A stretch of DNA of 64,000 bases from an uncultured Arthrobacter sp. (GCF_947493765.1 NZ_CANLSZ010000009.1:1-64000), one strand, 5' to 3'. Shown: positions 25,701 to 33,684, numbered from the stretch's first letter. Program-made: numbers and translations. The notes: generated from the sequence alone by a model not told the origin.

Positions 25701-27236
25701 CGAGCCGCCCACCTCGGCGGGAGCGGCGGGCCGCTCTCCGGAGAAGCCGACCGGCTGGACCTCGCCGGGTGCTGCGCCGTCGAGCTCGGCCAGCGGCTGG
25801 AACTTCCACGAGTTGTTGCGGTAGTCCATGACCACCGGCGAGACGAAGTCGGCACTGTAGCCCACGCGGACCGGCTGGTCCGTGGTGAGGTAGGGCAGCA
25901 CCCTGCCGCGGTTGGCGTTGCTGAGGAAGTTCGTGCTGGCGCCGTCGTCGAGCCTGATGCTCCTGGCGGCGTTGTCGGCGGCGACGGCGGCATTCTCGGG
26001 CGTGCCCGGTGCTGCGACGTCGGTGGGCTGCACCAGCACCGAGCTCCCGGAGGCGAGGGTCAGCTCGCCGTACTGGTTCAGCGAGTAGTTGTCGCTGACG
26101 GTGAAGTCCCCGGACGGCTCGAAGAGCATGCCCTCGACCGCCTCGCGGGCCTGCTCGGTGGCAGGCAGTGCGATCCCGGAGGCCTTCACCTCCTCGGCCG
26201 CTTCGGTGAGCTTCACGGTGCCGCCGGCGGCGACGGTGAGCTGGGTCAGACCGAAGAACTCTCCGGCCACCCCGGTCACCTCGACGAAGTCACCGACGGC
26301 GACCTCGCCCACGGTGGCCGGTGAGTAGACGAAGATCGCGTCGGACGCGCCCTGGTCGGCGGTCGCGGCCGAGCCGGCGGTCTGCAGGTAGAAGCCGTCG
26401 AACCCTCCGGTGGGGTAGGCGGCCGTCACCCTGCCGCGCGTGGTGACGTTCTGGCCGGCCAGCGGGGTCGCTGCCCCCGTGCCCTGGATGTCGCGGATGG
26501 GGACGACGGCGCCGGGAGCGGGAGGTGCCGTGGGCGTGGGTGTGGGCGTGGGTGTCGGTCCCGGGGGTGTCCCGGTTCCCTGGGCGTTCGTCGGTGTGGC
26601 GTCCTGGAGGGTGAAGTCCACGCTGTTGTCGTTGGTGTCCGAGAAGCCGGTGCGGGCGGAGGACCTCGGGTTGCCCGAGCCCGGCGCTGCCGCCGCGGCC
26701 CGCTCGAAGGACGTCGCGGCACCGTAGCCCAGGACGTCGACCGCCCCGGGGACGCCGGTGGTGTCGCCGGCGGGCAGGACACCGACGGTTCCGGCCTGGT
26801 TGGAGAGCACGACGACGCCGCCGCCGGCTCCGGGATTGAAGCCCGTGACGAGATCGGGTGTGGGCAGGGCCGTGCCGTTCGCGGCATTCGACGAGCCCTG
26901 GACGAGGAAGTATCCCTTGGCCGCGATGGTGCCCTTGAGGACGAACGGCGTCGGAGCCGTGGTGGTCGATCCCGGCGCCCGGTACTGCAGCGACCAGCCG
27001 TCGAGGCTGACCGGGGTATCGGTCGGGTTGTAGAGCTCCACGAACTTGTTGGTGAACGGTGTCCCCGCGGAGCCGCCCGTGACGAACACCTCGTTGATGA
27101 CGACGCCGTCCGACGCGACGGCTGCCGTGACCGATGGTGTCTCGACCGCGTTGGCCGGCAGTGCGATCATCGGCGAGGCGATCAGCCCTACCGACAGCGC
27201 CGCACCCAGCGCTCCCCTCCATGACGAATTGATCAT
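22737..27236 (-). CDS. secreted ExeM/NucH-type endonuclease fused to a 5'-nucleotidase
   Basis: The 1499-aa exoprotein has a Sec signal peptide ending near ANA-VE (30/31). In order I see a lamin-tail domain (about 40-150), a PTPTPTPTPT linker (~230), an OB-fold-like region, an endonuclease/exonuclease/phosphatase domain (SIASFNVLNYFATT, LMEIEN, LTGDFNSY), a UshA-like metallophosphatase (LLNINDFHGRIDKN, SAGDNIG, GNHEFDKG, FTGHTHKQYAW), its 5_nucleotid_C domain (NLVADSLRA, NPGGLRNELY), and a C-terminal Ig-like region. It probably degrades extracellular DNA and dephosphorylates the nucleotides for phosphate and nucleoside uptake. There is no LPXTG or membrane anchor. It is a single gene with AAGGAG upstream. 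Confidence 0.92.
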   Translation of the reverse strand: MINSSWRGALGAALSVGLIASPMIALPANAVETPSVTAAVASDGVVINEVFVTGGSAGTPFTNKFVELYNPTDTPVSLDGWSLQYRAPGSTTTAPTPFVLKGTIAAKGYFLVQGSSNAANGTALPTPDLVTGFNPGAGGGVVVLSNQAGTVGVLPAGDTTGVPGAVDVLGYGAATSFERAAAAAPGSGNPRSSARTGFSDTNDNSVDFTLQDATPTNAQGTGTPPGPTPTPTPTPTAPPAPGAVVPIRDIQGTGAATPLAGQNVTTRGRVTAAYPTGGFDGFYLQTAGSAATADQGASDAIFVYSPATVGEVAVGDFVEVTGVAGEFFGLTQLTVAAGGTVKLTEAAEEVKASGIALPATEQAREAVEGMLFEPSGDFTVSDNYSLNQYGELTLASGSSVLVQPTDVAAPGTPENAAVAADNAARSIRLDDGASTNFLSNANRGRVLPYLTTDQPVRVGYSADFVSPVVMDYRNNSWKFQPLAELDGAAPGEVQPVGFSGERPAAPAEVGGSLSIASFNVLNYFATTGAELTGCTYNTDRAGNPITVNRGCAARGAADQENLERQEAKIVSAINTLDADVVTLMEIENSATFGKDRDFALKTLVEALNEAAPGTWDYVRSPAALPADEDVIRTAMIYRTAVAEPVGESVILDDDVAFSNARKPLAQAFKPVGGSEDEVFLAIVNHFKSKGSGPSSGPNADSGDGQGAWNAARVAQAEALVAFADEARTTAKTDRVFLTGDFNSYTQEDPMRVLYEAGYVNQGPDDSFSYVFSGLSGSLDHILASPAANATVTGVDTWNINSAESVALEYSRYNSNVTDYYAADPYRASDHDPVIVGTDPAFGAGSGAGTTEVNLLNINDFHGRIDKNTVRFAGTVEQLRAEYGEGDTAFLSAGDNIGASLFASSLQDDEPTIDVLNALDLRASATGNHEFDKGIDDLTGRVTDSADYDYLGANVYAKGTEDPLLEEYSIITVGGIDVAVIGVVTEETATLVTPGGIENVDFGNPVEAVNRVAAEIEEQDLADVIVAEFHEGAGDGVVEGATIEEEIAAGGAFAEIVTETSPLVDAIFTGHTHKQYAWDGPVPGAAGETRPILQTGSYGEFVGQVTLTVDTATGDVDSYTARNVARTAAEDAALVASYPRVAEVKGIVDAALAEAAIIGEQPVGSVTADITTAFTGTARDDRSSESTLGNLVADSLRASLSSAERGGAQIGVVNPGGLRNELYYAPDGVVTFAEANAVLPFVNNLWTTTLTGAQFKAVLEQQWQPEGSSRSFLALGLSDNVSVTYDPALERGARITSVLIDGEFLDPAKEYRIGTFSFLAQGGDNFTVFREGTDTRDSGLVDRDAWIDYIGANSPLSPSFDRRSVQVQGAPATVKAGTDVSFTVSTLDLTSLGSPANTTLAASFVAAGGTTTPLGSVPVSNGSAAVNLRIPTTLSGQGRLVLTAAPSGTTVTLPVTIESSTTQPPKPSCVKPKPPTQAWNIGGWIRYAVQLVNYYRCLIR

Positions 27237-27485
27237 TCGTTCGACTTCTCCTTGACCATGGCCGCTGACAGCCGCGAGTAGATCCCGCCGACCCCGATGG
27301 GTGGGCGTCCTGGCATGAGCACCGTATGTGACGCAGGTGACATTCCATCCCCGGGAGAAGCAAACCAGATCATGGCCGGTAAAGCGACACCTCGGGGCCG
27401 GTGTCGGCGCAGGGAGCGCACGGGCGCGAGGCGGGGTCGGGGTGATACACAGGAGGAGGTCCCGCAGCGCGGAACCTCCTCAGGG
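27237..27485. other. spacer between secreted nuclease gene and tRNA-Ser(TGA)
   Basis: About 250 nt hold the minus-strand leader and promoter of the nuclease gene and the 3' flank of the tRNA. I see no gene, no clear PhoP-type direct repeats and no convincing hairpin. Confidence 0.3.
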
Positions 27486-27574
27486 GCGGAAGGTAAGGGA
27501 TTCGAACCCTTGAGACGGGGTCACCGCCCACTGGTTTTCAAGACCAGCTCCTTCGGCCGCTCGGACAACCTTCC
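27486..27574 (-). tRNA. tRNA-Ser(TGA)
   Basis: Class II tRNA: acceptor GGAAGGT/ACCTTCC, long variable arm, anticodon loop CTTGAAA (TGA) reading UCA/UCG, T-arm AGGGTTCGAATCCCT. After the G discriminator the genome reads CCC, so CCA must be added enzymatically, unlike the other tRNAs here. Confidence 0.94.
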
Positions 27575-27635
27575 CGCGGTCAGTGTTTCACGGGGGATGG
27601 GGGACGCCCAAATACCTATGACTGGAGGATCGGAC

Positions 27636-28607
27636 ATGCGAGCAGTGGTGATCGAGGGGGCCGGCGGACCGGAGGTGCTCTCCGTCCAGGACGTCGCCGA
27701 TCCCGTCCCGGAGACCGGCGAGGTGGTCATCGACGTCGTCGCGGCCGGGCTGAACCGGGCGGACGTGCAGCAGCGCAAGGGTCTGTACCCGCCCCCTCCC
27801 GGGGCGTCGACGATTCCGGGGCTGGAGGTCTCCGGGCGTATCTCCGACGCCAACGGCTCCTCCTTCCGGGAGGGGGACGCCGTCGTCGCCCTCCTGGCCG
27901 GTGGCGGGTACGCGCAGAAGGTCGCCGTCCCGGCGGGTCAGGTGGTGCCGGCGCCCGACGGCGTGGAGCTCGTCGAGGCCGCCGGACTGCCCGAGACGGC
28001 CGCCACCGTATGGTCCAATCTCGTGCTGCAGGCGGGCCTCTCCGAGGGTGAGGACGTCCTGATCCACGGGGCGTCCGGCGGGATCGGGGTGATGGCCATC
28101 CAGGTGAGCCTGGCCCTGGGCGCGGTACCGCACGTCACCGCGGGCTCCGGCGCGAAGCTCGACGTCGCCCGCTCGCTCGGGGTGGAAACCCTCATCAACT
28201 ACCGCGAGCAGGACTTCGTGGAGCGTCTCTCGCAGGCGACCGGTGGCCGGGGCGCCGATGTGATACTCGACGTCGTCGGCGCCGAGTACCTCGCCCGCAA
28301 CATCGAGGCCCTCGCCCCGGGTGGACGACTCGTGGTCATCGGGCTGCAGGGCGGCGCGCGGGCCGAACTCGATCTGTCCGCTCTCATGGGCAAGCGGGCG
28401 AGCGTCGCCGGGACCACGCTGAGATCCCGGCCCGTCGCCGAGAAGACCGCGATCATGGCTGCCGTCCACGGGAGCGTGTGGCCGTCGGTCGCCTCGGGAG
28501 TGGTGCGACCCTTCGTGGACCGCGTCTTCCCGCTCGACGAGGTGGCCGGCGCCCACACCTACTTCGACGCGGGCGAGCACACCGGCAAGATCCTCCTCGA
28601 GCTCTGA
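27636..28607 (+). CDS. NAD(P)H quinone oxidoreductase (zeta-crystallin-like MDR)
   Basis: The 323-aa medium-chain dehydrogenase/reductase is of the quinone oxidoreductase (PIG3-like) type: MRAVVIEGAGGPEVLSVQD start, AGLNRADVQQRKGLYPPPPGAS, and the nucleotide-binding HGASGGIGVMAIQ near 145. The catalytic zinc Cys/His set of alcohol dehydrogenases is absent, so it should be an NADPH-dependent zinc-free reductase. The ATG at 27636 has TGGAGGA 6 nt upstream; the longer open frame to 27297 runs through the tRNA gene and is not real. Confidence 0.92.
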   Translation: MRAVVIEGAGGPEVLSVQDVADPVPETGEVVIDVVAAGLNRADVQQRKGLYPPPPGASTIPGLEVSGRISDANGSSFREGDAVVALLAGGGYAQKVAVPAGQVVPAPDGVELVEAAGLPETAATVWSNLVLQAGLSEGEDVLIHGASGGIGVMAIQVSLALGAVPHVTAGSGAKLDVARSLGVETLINYREQDFVERLSQATGGRGADVILDVVGAEYLARNIEALAPGGRLVVIGLQGGARAELDLSALMGKRASVAGTTLRSRPVAEKTAIMAAVHGSVWPSVASGVVRPFVDRVFPLDEVAGAHTYFDAGEHTGKILLEL

Positions 28608-28683
28608 GACCCGTCTCTGCCGAGCTGCGGTGGACCGCCGGCTGTGGAAGGGTGGACGCACGACCGATGGGAAGGAAGACACC

Positions 28684-28914
28684 GTGGCAACCACAGAGCA
28701 CCATCACGACCACGAGGAGAGCGGCCTCGAGCGGGCGGCGGACAACCTCACCGAGAATCTCGCGGACCAGGTCCCCGACGGCGTCGACAACGGACCGACG
28801 GACGACGCCGACGAGCCGGCCGACTCCCGCACCAGGGTGCACTCCAGCATCAGCGAGGGGATGAACGCGAACGACGACGAGCCCCCCGCCGTGCTCGACG
28901 AGGACCGGACCTAG
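28684..28914 (+). CDS. small acidic hypothetical protein
   Basis: A 76-aa product starting at GTG with GAAGGAAG upstream. It begins with a His/Asp-rich patch (EHHHDHEE) and is strongly acidic and disorder-prone throughout (NENLADQVPDGVDNG..., ending EPPAVLDEDRT). No membrane segment or domain is recognised. The His-rich start could bind metal, but that is speculation. It may be co-transcribed with the quinone oxidoreductase 76 nt upstream. Confidence 0.55.
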   Translation: MATTEHHHDHEESGLERAADNLTENLADQVPDGVDNGPTDDADEPADSRTRVHSSISEGMNANDDEPPAVLDEDRT

Positions 28915-29097
28915 GCCCCGCACATCCGACACCGCGGCGGCGGTCCCGCACCGCCGCCGCCCCTCCTGGCCGCCGCCGTTGGGCGCACGGAGGACCGCGT
29001 TCGGCGCAAGTCGTCGCTCGCCCGATCTTCCGTGTGACGCGTGCCTCACCACCTTGCTATCTTCTGATGCACCACTCGTTCGTACCCGAGGAGCATG

Positions 29098-31374
29098 ATG
29101 AGCAAGAAGCGGAGCGGCTCCCACCCGTCGGAGAGCGTCCTCGTGACGGACCCGGATCTGCCACCGGTCGCCGTCGACCCGCAGCGGGCCGACGCGGAGG
29201 AGCGCCACTGGACGCCCCTGAAGATCGCCCTCTGGATCGGCATCGCCCTGCTCGGCGGCGTGGCCTGGACCATCCTCGCCGTCGTCCGCGGCGAGACGGT
29301 GAACGCCATCTGGTTCGTCTTCGCGGCCGTCTGCACCTATCTGATCGCCTACCGCTTCTACTCCAAGTTCATCGAGCGCAACCTGCTGATGCCCGACGAC
29401 CGCCGGGCCACACCCGCGGAGTACAGGGCGGACGGCAAGGACTACGCGGCCACGGACCGGCGCGTGCTCTTCGGCCACCACTTCGCAGCCATCGCCGGTG
29501 CCGGCCCCCTGGTGGGCCCGGTCCTCGCCGCCCAGATGGGATACCTGCCCGGCACCGTGTGGATCATCGTCGGCGTCATCTTCGCCGGAGCCGTCCAGGA
29601 CTACCTGGTGCTCTTCTTCTCCATGCGCCGCGGCGGGCGCTCGCTGGGGCAGATGGCCCGCGAGGAACTCGGCGTGATCGGCGGCACGGCAGCACTGATC
29701 GCGACCCTCACCATCATGATCATCATCGTCGCGATCCTCGCGCTCGTGGTCGTCAACGCCCTCGGCGAGAGCCCGTGGGGTGTCTTCTCCGTCTCCATGA
29801 CCATCCCCATCGCCCTGTTCATGGGCGTGTACCTGCGCTACCTGCGCCCGGGCCGCGTCACCGAGGTCTCCCTGATCGGCTTCGCCCTCCTGCTGCTCGC
29901 GATCATCGGTGGCGGGTGGATCGCCGAGACGGCCTGGGGTACCGAGCTGTTCACGCTGGATCGCATCACGATCGCGTGGGGCATCATCGTCTACGGCTTC
30001 ATCGCCGCCGTCCTGCCCGTCTGGCTCCTGCTCGCACCACGCGACTACCTGTCGACCTTCATGAAGATCGGCACCATCCTGATGCTCGCCGTCGCGATCA
30101 TCATCACGCGCCCCGAGATCGACGTCCCCGCCGTCACCGAGTTCGCGAGCAGCGGCAAGGGCCCCGTGGTCGCCGGAACGCTCTTCCCCTTCCTCTTCGT
30201 GACCATCGCGTGCGGTGCCCTGTCCGGCTTCCACGCCCTGATCGCCTCGGGGACCACACCGAAGATGCTCGAGAAGGAACGCCAGAGCCGCTTCATCGGG
30301 TACGGCGGCATGCTCATGGAATCCTTCGTGGCCATCATGGCGCTCGTCGCGGCGCTGTCCATCGACCGCGGCATCTACTTCGCCATGAACTCCTCCGGAG
30401 CGGCCACCGGCGGCACCATCGAGGGCGCCGTCGCCTTCGTCAACGGTCTCGGCCTCACCGGCGTCAATCTCGCGCCGGACACCCTGAGCACCCTGGCGAC
30501 CAATGTGGGTGAGGAGTCGATCGTCTCCCGGACCGGCGGCGCACCCACCCTGGCCGTCGGCATCGCCCAGATCATGCAGGGCGTCTTCGGCGGCGCCGGC
30601 ATGATGGCCTTCTGGTACCACTTCGCCATCATGTTCGAGGCGCTGTTCATCCTCACGGCGGTCGACGCCGGGACCCGGGTTGCGCGGTTCATGCTCCAGG
30701 ACAGCATCGGCAACTTCGTCCCCCGCTTCCGCGACACGTCGTGGCGCACGGGCGCCTGGATCTGCACGGCAGTCATGGTGGCCGGGTGGGGGGCCATCCT
30801 CATCATGGGTGTGACCGATCCCCTCGGCGGCATCAACACCCTGTTCCCGCTGTTCGGTATCGCCAACCAGCTGCTCGCCGCCATCGCGCTCGCGGTCTGC
30901 ATGGCCATCTGCGCCAAGCGGGGTCTGTTCAGGGTCCTGTGGATCCCGGCCCTGCCGCTGGCCTTCGCCGCGGTGGTGACCATCACGGCGTCGTTCCTGA
31001 AGATCTTCTCCTCCGTCCCCGCCATCGGGTACTGGGCCCAGCACACGGCGTTCCGCGACGCCCTCGATGCGGGTGAGGAGAGTTTCGGCACGGCGCAGAC
31101 CGTGGAGGCCATGGAGGCGGTGGTCCGCAACACCTTCATCCAGGGGACGCTGTCCATCGTCTTCGTGGTGCTGTCCATCATCGTGATCGCTGCGGCCGTC
31201 CTCGCGACCGTCAAGGCCTACCGGAACGGGGGAGGGGCCCGGACGGAGGATGCGCCCGTGGCCTCCCGCCTCTTCGCCCCGGCGGGCCTCATGGCAACCC
31301 CCGCCGAGAAGGAGCTTCAGAAGCAGTGGGCCGCCGTCGAGCCGGGCAAGCGACCGGCGAGGACGGGCCACTGA
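29098..31374 (+). CDS. cstA: carbon starvation protein CstA (pyruvate/peptide transporter)
   Basis: A 758-aa polytopic membrane protein with a long soluble start and about 16-18 helices. CstA hallmarks are HHFAAIAGAGPLVGPVLAAQMGYLPG, QDYLVLFFSMRRGGRSLGQ, ACGALSGFHALIASGTT and the C-terminal DAGTRVARFMLQD. In E. coli CstA and its paralogue BtsT take up peptides or pyruvate during carbon limitation. Two adjacent ATG codons exist; 29098 is favoured because GAGGAG (29088-29093) is then 4 nt away instead of 1. The next gene, a YbdD/YjiX partner, starts within the stop codon. Confidence 0.93.
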   Translation: MSKKRSGSHPSESVLVTDPDLPPVAVDPQRADAEERHWTPLKIALWIGIALLGGVAWTILAVVRGETVNAIWFVFAAVCTYLIAYRFYSKFIERNLLMPDDRRATPAEYRADGKDYAATDRRVLFGHHFAAIAGAGPLVGPVLAAQMGYLPGTVWIIVGVIFAGAVQDYLVLFFSMRRGGRSLGQMAREELGVIGGTAALIATLTIMIIIVAILALVVVNALGESPWGVFSVSMTIPIALFMGVYLRYLRPGRVTEVSLIGFALLLLAIIGGGWIAETAWGTELFTLDRITIAWGIIVYGFIAAVLPVWLLLAPRDYLSTFMKIGTILMLAVAIIITRPEIDVPAVTEFASSGKGPVVAGTLFPFLFVTIACGALSGFHALIASGTTPKMLEKERQSRFIGYGGMLMESFVAIMALVAALSIDRGIYFAMNSSGAATGGTIEGAVAFVNGLGLTGVNLAPDTLSTLATNVGEESIVSRTGGAPTLAVGIAQIMQGVFGGAGMMAFWYHFAIMFEALFILTAVDAGTRVARFMLQDSIGNFVPRFRDTSWRTGAWICTAVMVAGWGAILIMGVTDPLGGINTLFPLFGIANQLLAAIALAVCMAICAKRGLFRVLWIPALPLAFAAVVTITASFLKIFSSVPAIGYWAQHTAFRDALDAGEESFGTAQTVEAMEAVVRNTFIQGTLSIVFVVLSIIVIAAAVLATVKAYRNGGGARTEDAPVASRLFAPAGLMATPAEKELQKQWAAVEPGKRPARTGH

Positions 31375-31586
31375 TGACCGTGCCGGAGGTTCTGCACCGC
31401 GCCCGTGCCACGGCGCGTGAGCTGGCGTGGATCTTCAGGGGTGTGATGGGCGAGAATGCCTACCAGACCTATCTCGATCATCATGAGCGGACGCACGCCG
31501 AGGGCCGGCCCATGACGGAGCGCGAGTTCTGGCGTGACAAGACCGATCGCCAGGAGGCGAATCCGGAGGGCCGCTGCTGCTGTTAG
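31374..31586 (+). CDS. YbdD/YjiX family protein (DUF466), CstA partner
   Basis: The 70-aa cytoplasmic protein is of the YbdD/YjiX family: a central MGENAYQTYLDHHERTHAEGRPMTEREFWRDKTDR and a cysteine-rich tail GRCCC. The E. coli homologues are encoded with cstA or btsT and are needed for pyruvate transport. Its ATG overlaps the cstA TGA (ATGA), so translation is coupled and a one-to-one complex is plausible. Confidence 0.93.
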   Translation: MTVPEVLHRARATARELAWIFRGVMGENAYQTYLDHHERTHAEGRPMTEREFWRDKTDRQEANPEGRCCC

Positions 31587-31598
31587 GAGGGGAGCGAC

Positions 31599-31814
31599 AT
31601 GTCGGAGAAGTTCAGCATCGGTGACCACGTGACGTGGAATTCCGAGGCCGGCCACGTCTCGGGGACGGTGACGAGGATCCATACGGAGGACTTCGATTAC
31701 AAGGGGCACACGCGCCGTGCATCGAAGGACGATCCGCAGTACGAGATCAAGAGCGACACGACAGACCACATCGCCGCTCACAAGGGCGGGGCTCTCCGGC
31801 GGGTCGACGAGTGA
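31599..31814 (+). CDS. DUF2945 (HVA1/Tudor-like) small protein
   Basis: The 71-aa protein begins KFSIGDHVTWNSEAGHVSGTVTRIHTEDFDYKGHTRRAS and ends in KSDTTDHIAAHKGGALRRV. This matches the DUF2945/hypervirulence-associated TUDOR-like family, whose function is not established. An AGGAGG site precedes the ATG. It overlaps the following alkyltransferase-like gene (GTGA), so the two are translated together. Relatives are often near DNA repair genes, and the alkyltransferase-like neighbour fits. Confidence 0.8.
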   Translation: MSEKFSIGDHVTWNSEAGHVSGTVTRIHTEDFDYKGHTRRASKDDPQYEIKSDTTDHIAAHKGGALRRVDE

Positions 31815-32179
31815 GTTCCGTCGTCGCACGGAGGGATGGGACCGGTGAGCTCGCCGGGACGGTCTGCGCGGTGCTCGGTGAGGTGGGTCCCGGGTCCGTG
31901 GTGACCTACGGCGACATCGCCCGTCGGATCGGGATCTCGCCGCGGCGAGCCGGCCGTGAGGTAGGCGGGGTACCCGACGAGGTGCCGTGGTGGCGGGTGG
32001 TGCGCGCGGACGGTCTGCCCGCGGCCTGCCGGGGCGGTCGTGCCGCAGAGCTCCTGAGAGCCGAAGGTGTACCGCTGCGCAACGGCCGCGTCGAGCTCGC
32101 GCGGGTGCGTCACACGTGGGCTGGTCCGCTGTCCGATACGCCGCAGGTCGTCCGAGCGGACGGGCAGGGGCTGGACTGA
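31811..32179 (+). CDS. alkyltransferase-like (ATL/MGMT family) protein
   Basis: The 122-aa protein is the DNA-binding half of the O6-methylguanine methyltransferase family: VVTYGDIARRIGISPRRAGREVG (the helix-turn-helix with its Arg finger) and VPWWRVVRADG, where true transferases have PCHRV. The reactive Cys is replaced by Trp, the mark of ATL proteins, which flag O6-alkylguanine for nucleotide excision repair instead of repairing it. GTG start inside the stop of the DUF2945 gene. Confidence 0.87.
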   Translation: MSSVVARRDGTGELAGTVCAVLGEVGPGSVVTYGDIARRIGISPRRAGREVGGVPDEVPWWRVVRADGLPAACRGGRAAELLRAEGVPLRNGRVELARVRHTWAGPLSDTPQVVRADGQGLD

Positions 32180-32226
32180 AGGGTCGAGGTGCAGTCGTCA
32201 GCCCGGTCGTCCACGGACGATTGTGG

Positions 32227-32232
32227 GATCAT
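32227..32232 (+). promoter_or_regulatory. possible -10 box before ATG 32239
   Basis: GATCAT ends 6 nt before an ATG that opens the 5' piece of the hypothetical gene discussed below. It departs from TANNNT at the first base. Confidence 0.28.
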
Positions 32233-32238
32233 GGCGTC

Positions 32239-32747
32239 ATGATCGAACCGCTTGCCGGCATCCTCGCACGCGGCCGGAACCCGTAGCGGTGGCGGCATTC
32301 TTCGCGGCAGCGAGGCAGGGGCGGAAGGACGACGCCGAGCTGGGCACCGGGGTGTGGCGACGTGCCCATGATCGCTTCCGCCGCGGGCTGGACCGCTATC
32401 ACCAGATCCTCGAGGGCGTCGAGGACGACGCCCTGTACAACGAACTGGTGGTGATCGCCGATCAGCTGGGCGGACTGCTGCCCCGGGTCCGGGTGGTGTG
32501 CGTGAGCGCGCAGTCCTCCTCACCCAGCACGGGGCTCGACATCCCCGGCGCCCTGCTGCAGGTCCACCGGGCTCTCTCCCGCGCGGGGAACGCGGTTGCG
32601 ACCACGGCCGAGGCCGCGGCCATGACACGGCTCGACGGCGAACGATGGGGTGTCGCCTCCGCCGGACTCGAGAATGTGCGACGTCGGGCCCGGCTGGTGC
32701 TGGACGACATCGAGGAGGCCGAGCGCGCGCTGTCCACCGCGTCCTGA
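32239..32747 (+). CDS. hypothetical protein, possibly frameshifted near its start
   Basis: The main frame is readable from about GTG 32289 to 32747 (152 aa): VAAFFAAARQGRKDDAELGTG, then WRRAHDRFRRGLDRYHQILEG, and a C-terminal RRRARLVLDDIEEAERAL. It is an all-helical cytoplasmic protein of unknown function. No ribosome site precedes the GTG. A separate frame from ATG 32239 reads MIEPLAGILARGRNP and hits TAG at 32284-32286. Adding one base there would join it smoothly into the main frame (...RNP-VAVAAFF). I therefore give the whole span as one gene with a probable one-base deletion; if the GTG start is real, the gene is intact and shorter. Confidence 0.5.
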
Positions 32748-32748
32748 T

Positions 32749-32806
32749 CCTGGCCGGTCCGCGTCGGTCCCGTTGCCGGATGGCGAACGCTGGGTGAGGA
32801 TGGGGG
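32749..32806 (+). repeat. ~56-bp direct repeat, copy 1
   Basis: It begins 2 nt after the stop of the hypothetical gene and ends 34 nt before the lipoprotein start. It is the same as copy 2 (33592-33647) except for one G insertion and one T/C change near the end, plus a length difference in the terminal G-run. It contains CGTTGCCGGATGGCGAACG, a small imperfect hairpin. Confidence 0.9.
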
Positions 32807-32840
32807 CAGCCCATCGCGCCGCCCGACCCCAGGAGGACCC

Positions 32841-33590
32841 ATGACCACATCGTCATCAGCACGACCGGGGCGCTGGAGGTCCGTGCTGCCGCTCACCGCC
32901 GCGGCGCTCCTCGGCCTGGTGGGTTGCACCGCCCCGGGTACCGACGGTGATGCCGCGGCGTCCGCCTCGTCGGGTTCCTCCACCTCGCCCATGGCGGAAC
33001 CGACCGGATCCGCCGGGACCGGGTCGCCGATCGCGCTCCCCACGGCAAGCCGGACACCGACGACGAGCCCGGCGCCCTCGGCCACCGCGACGTCCTCGGG
33101 CACGGCCGGGTCCTCGACGTCGGGTGGAGGGATCGCGGCGCCCGGCTCCGGCGCGGAGGACCTGATCCAGGCAGGGAGGACGGCGCTGGCCGCCGTCTCC
33201 GGCGGCACGCTCACCTCGATCGAGAGCGAGGCCGGTGGCGCGGCCTGGGAGGTGGACATCATCACGCAGGACGGTTCGGAGCAGGAGATGGAGCTCTCGG
33301 CCGACGGTACGGAGATCACGACGGGACCGACCCTGACGGATCAGGATGTGGAGGACAGGGACAAGAATCGTGCACGATTGCAGTCCGCCGAGCTCGATTA
33401 CGAGGATGCCGTGGACAAGATCCTCACGGTCATCCCCGAGGGCCGCATCACGGAGCTCGAGCTGGACAGCAAGCAGGGTACGACGGTGTGGGAGGCGGAC
33501 GTCCTCGATCCCGCCGACGTGAAGTACTCGGTCCAGCTGGATGCCGCGACCGGCACCGTCGTCGAGAACCAGGCGGATTCCGACGACTGA
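32841..33590 (+). CDS. PepSY-domain lipoprotein
   Basis: The 249-aa protein has a lipoprotein signal with lipobox LVGC (Cys33), then a Ser/Thr/Pro/Gly-rich linker of about 70 residues and two PepSY-like repeats. The first is ALAAVSGGTLTSIESEAGGAAWEVDIITQDG; the second starts KILTVIPEGRITELELD and ends with the second WEADVLDPADVKYSVQLDAATGTV. It should be anchored to the outer face of the membrane. PepSY domains often inhibit peptidases or sense envelope conditions; no specific role can be assigned. AGGAGG precedes the ATG. The gene is bracketed by two copies of a ~56-bp repeat. Confidence 0.85.
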   Translation: MTTSSSARPGRWRSVLPLTAAALLGLVGCTAPGTDGDAAASASSGSSTSPMAEPTGSAGTGSPIALPTASRTPTTSPAPSATATSSGTAGSSTSGGGIAAPGSGAEDLIQAGRTALAAVSGGTLTSIESEAGGAAWEVDIITQDGSEQEMELSADGTEITTGPTLTDQDVEDRDKNRARLQSAELDYEDAVDKILTVIPEGRITELELDSKQGTTVWEADVLDPADVKYSVQLDAATGTVVENQADSDD

Positions 33591-33591
33591 C

Positions 33592-33647
33592 CCTGGCCGG
33601 TCCGCGTCGGTCCCGTTGCCGGATGGCGAACGCTGGTGAGGACGGGG
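33592..33647 (+). repeat. ~56-bp direct repeat, copy 2
   Basis: It starts 2 nt after the lipoprotein stop codon and ends 38 nt before the aldo/keto reductase start, the same relative placing as copy 1. Confidence 0.9.
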
Positions 33648-33684
33648 GAGAAATAAACGGGGAGCACCGCTGGTTCCCGCCTGT

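Noticed and set aside
24021..26324. A 767-codon plus-strand frame opposite the secreted nuclease
   Set aside because: Antisense of an obvious secreted enzyme with recognisable domains; no ribosome site.
28453..31371. A 972-codon minus-strand frame opposite cstA
   Set aside because: The plus-strand CstA motifs and downstream YbdD are decisive; the antisense product is His/Asp/Gly low-complexity.
32807..33684. The lipoprotein gene with flanking repeats considered as a transposable unit
   Set aside because: The repeats are direct, carry no terminal inverted ends and enclose no recombinase; their placing before start codons points to a leader element.
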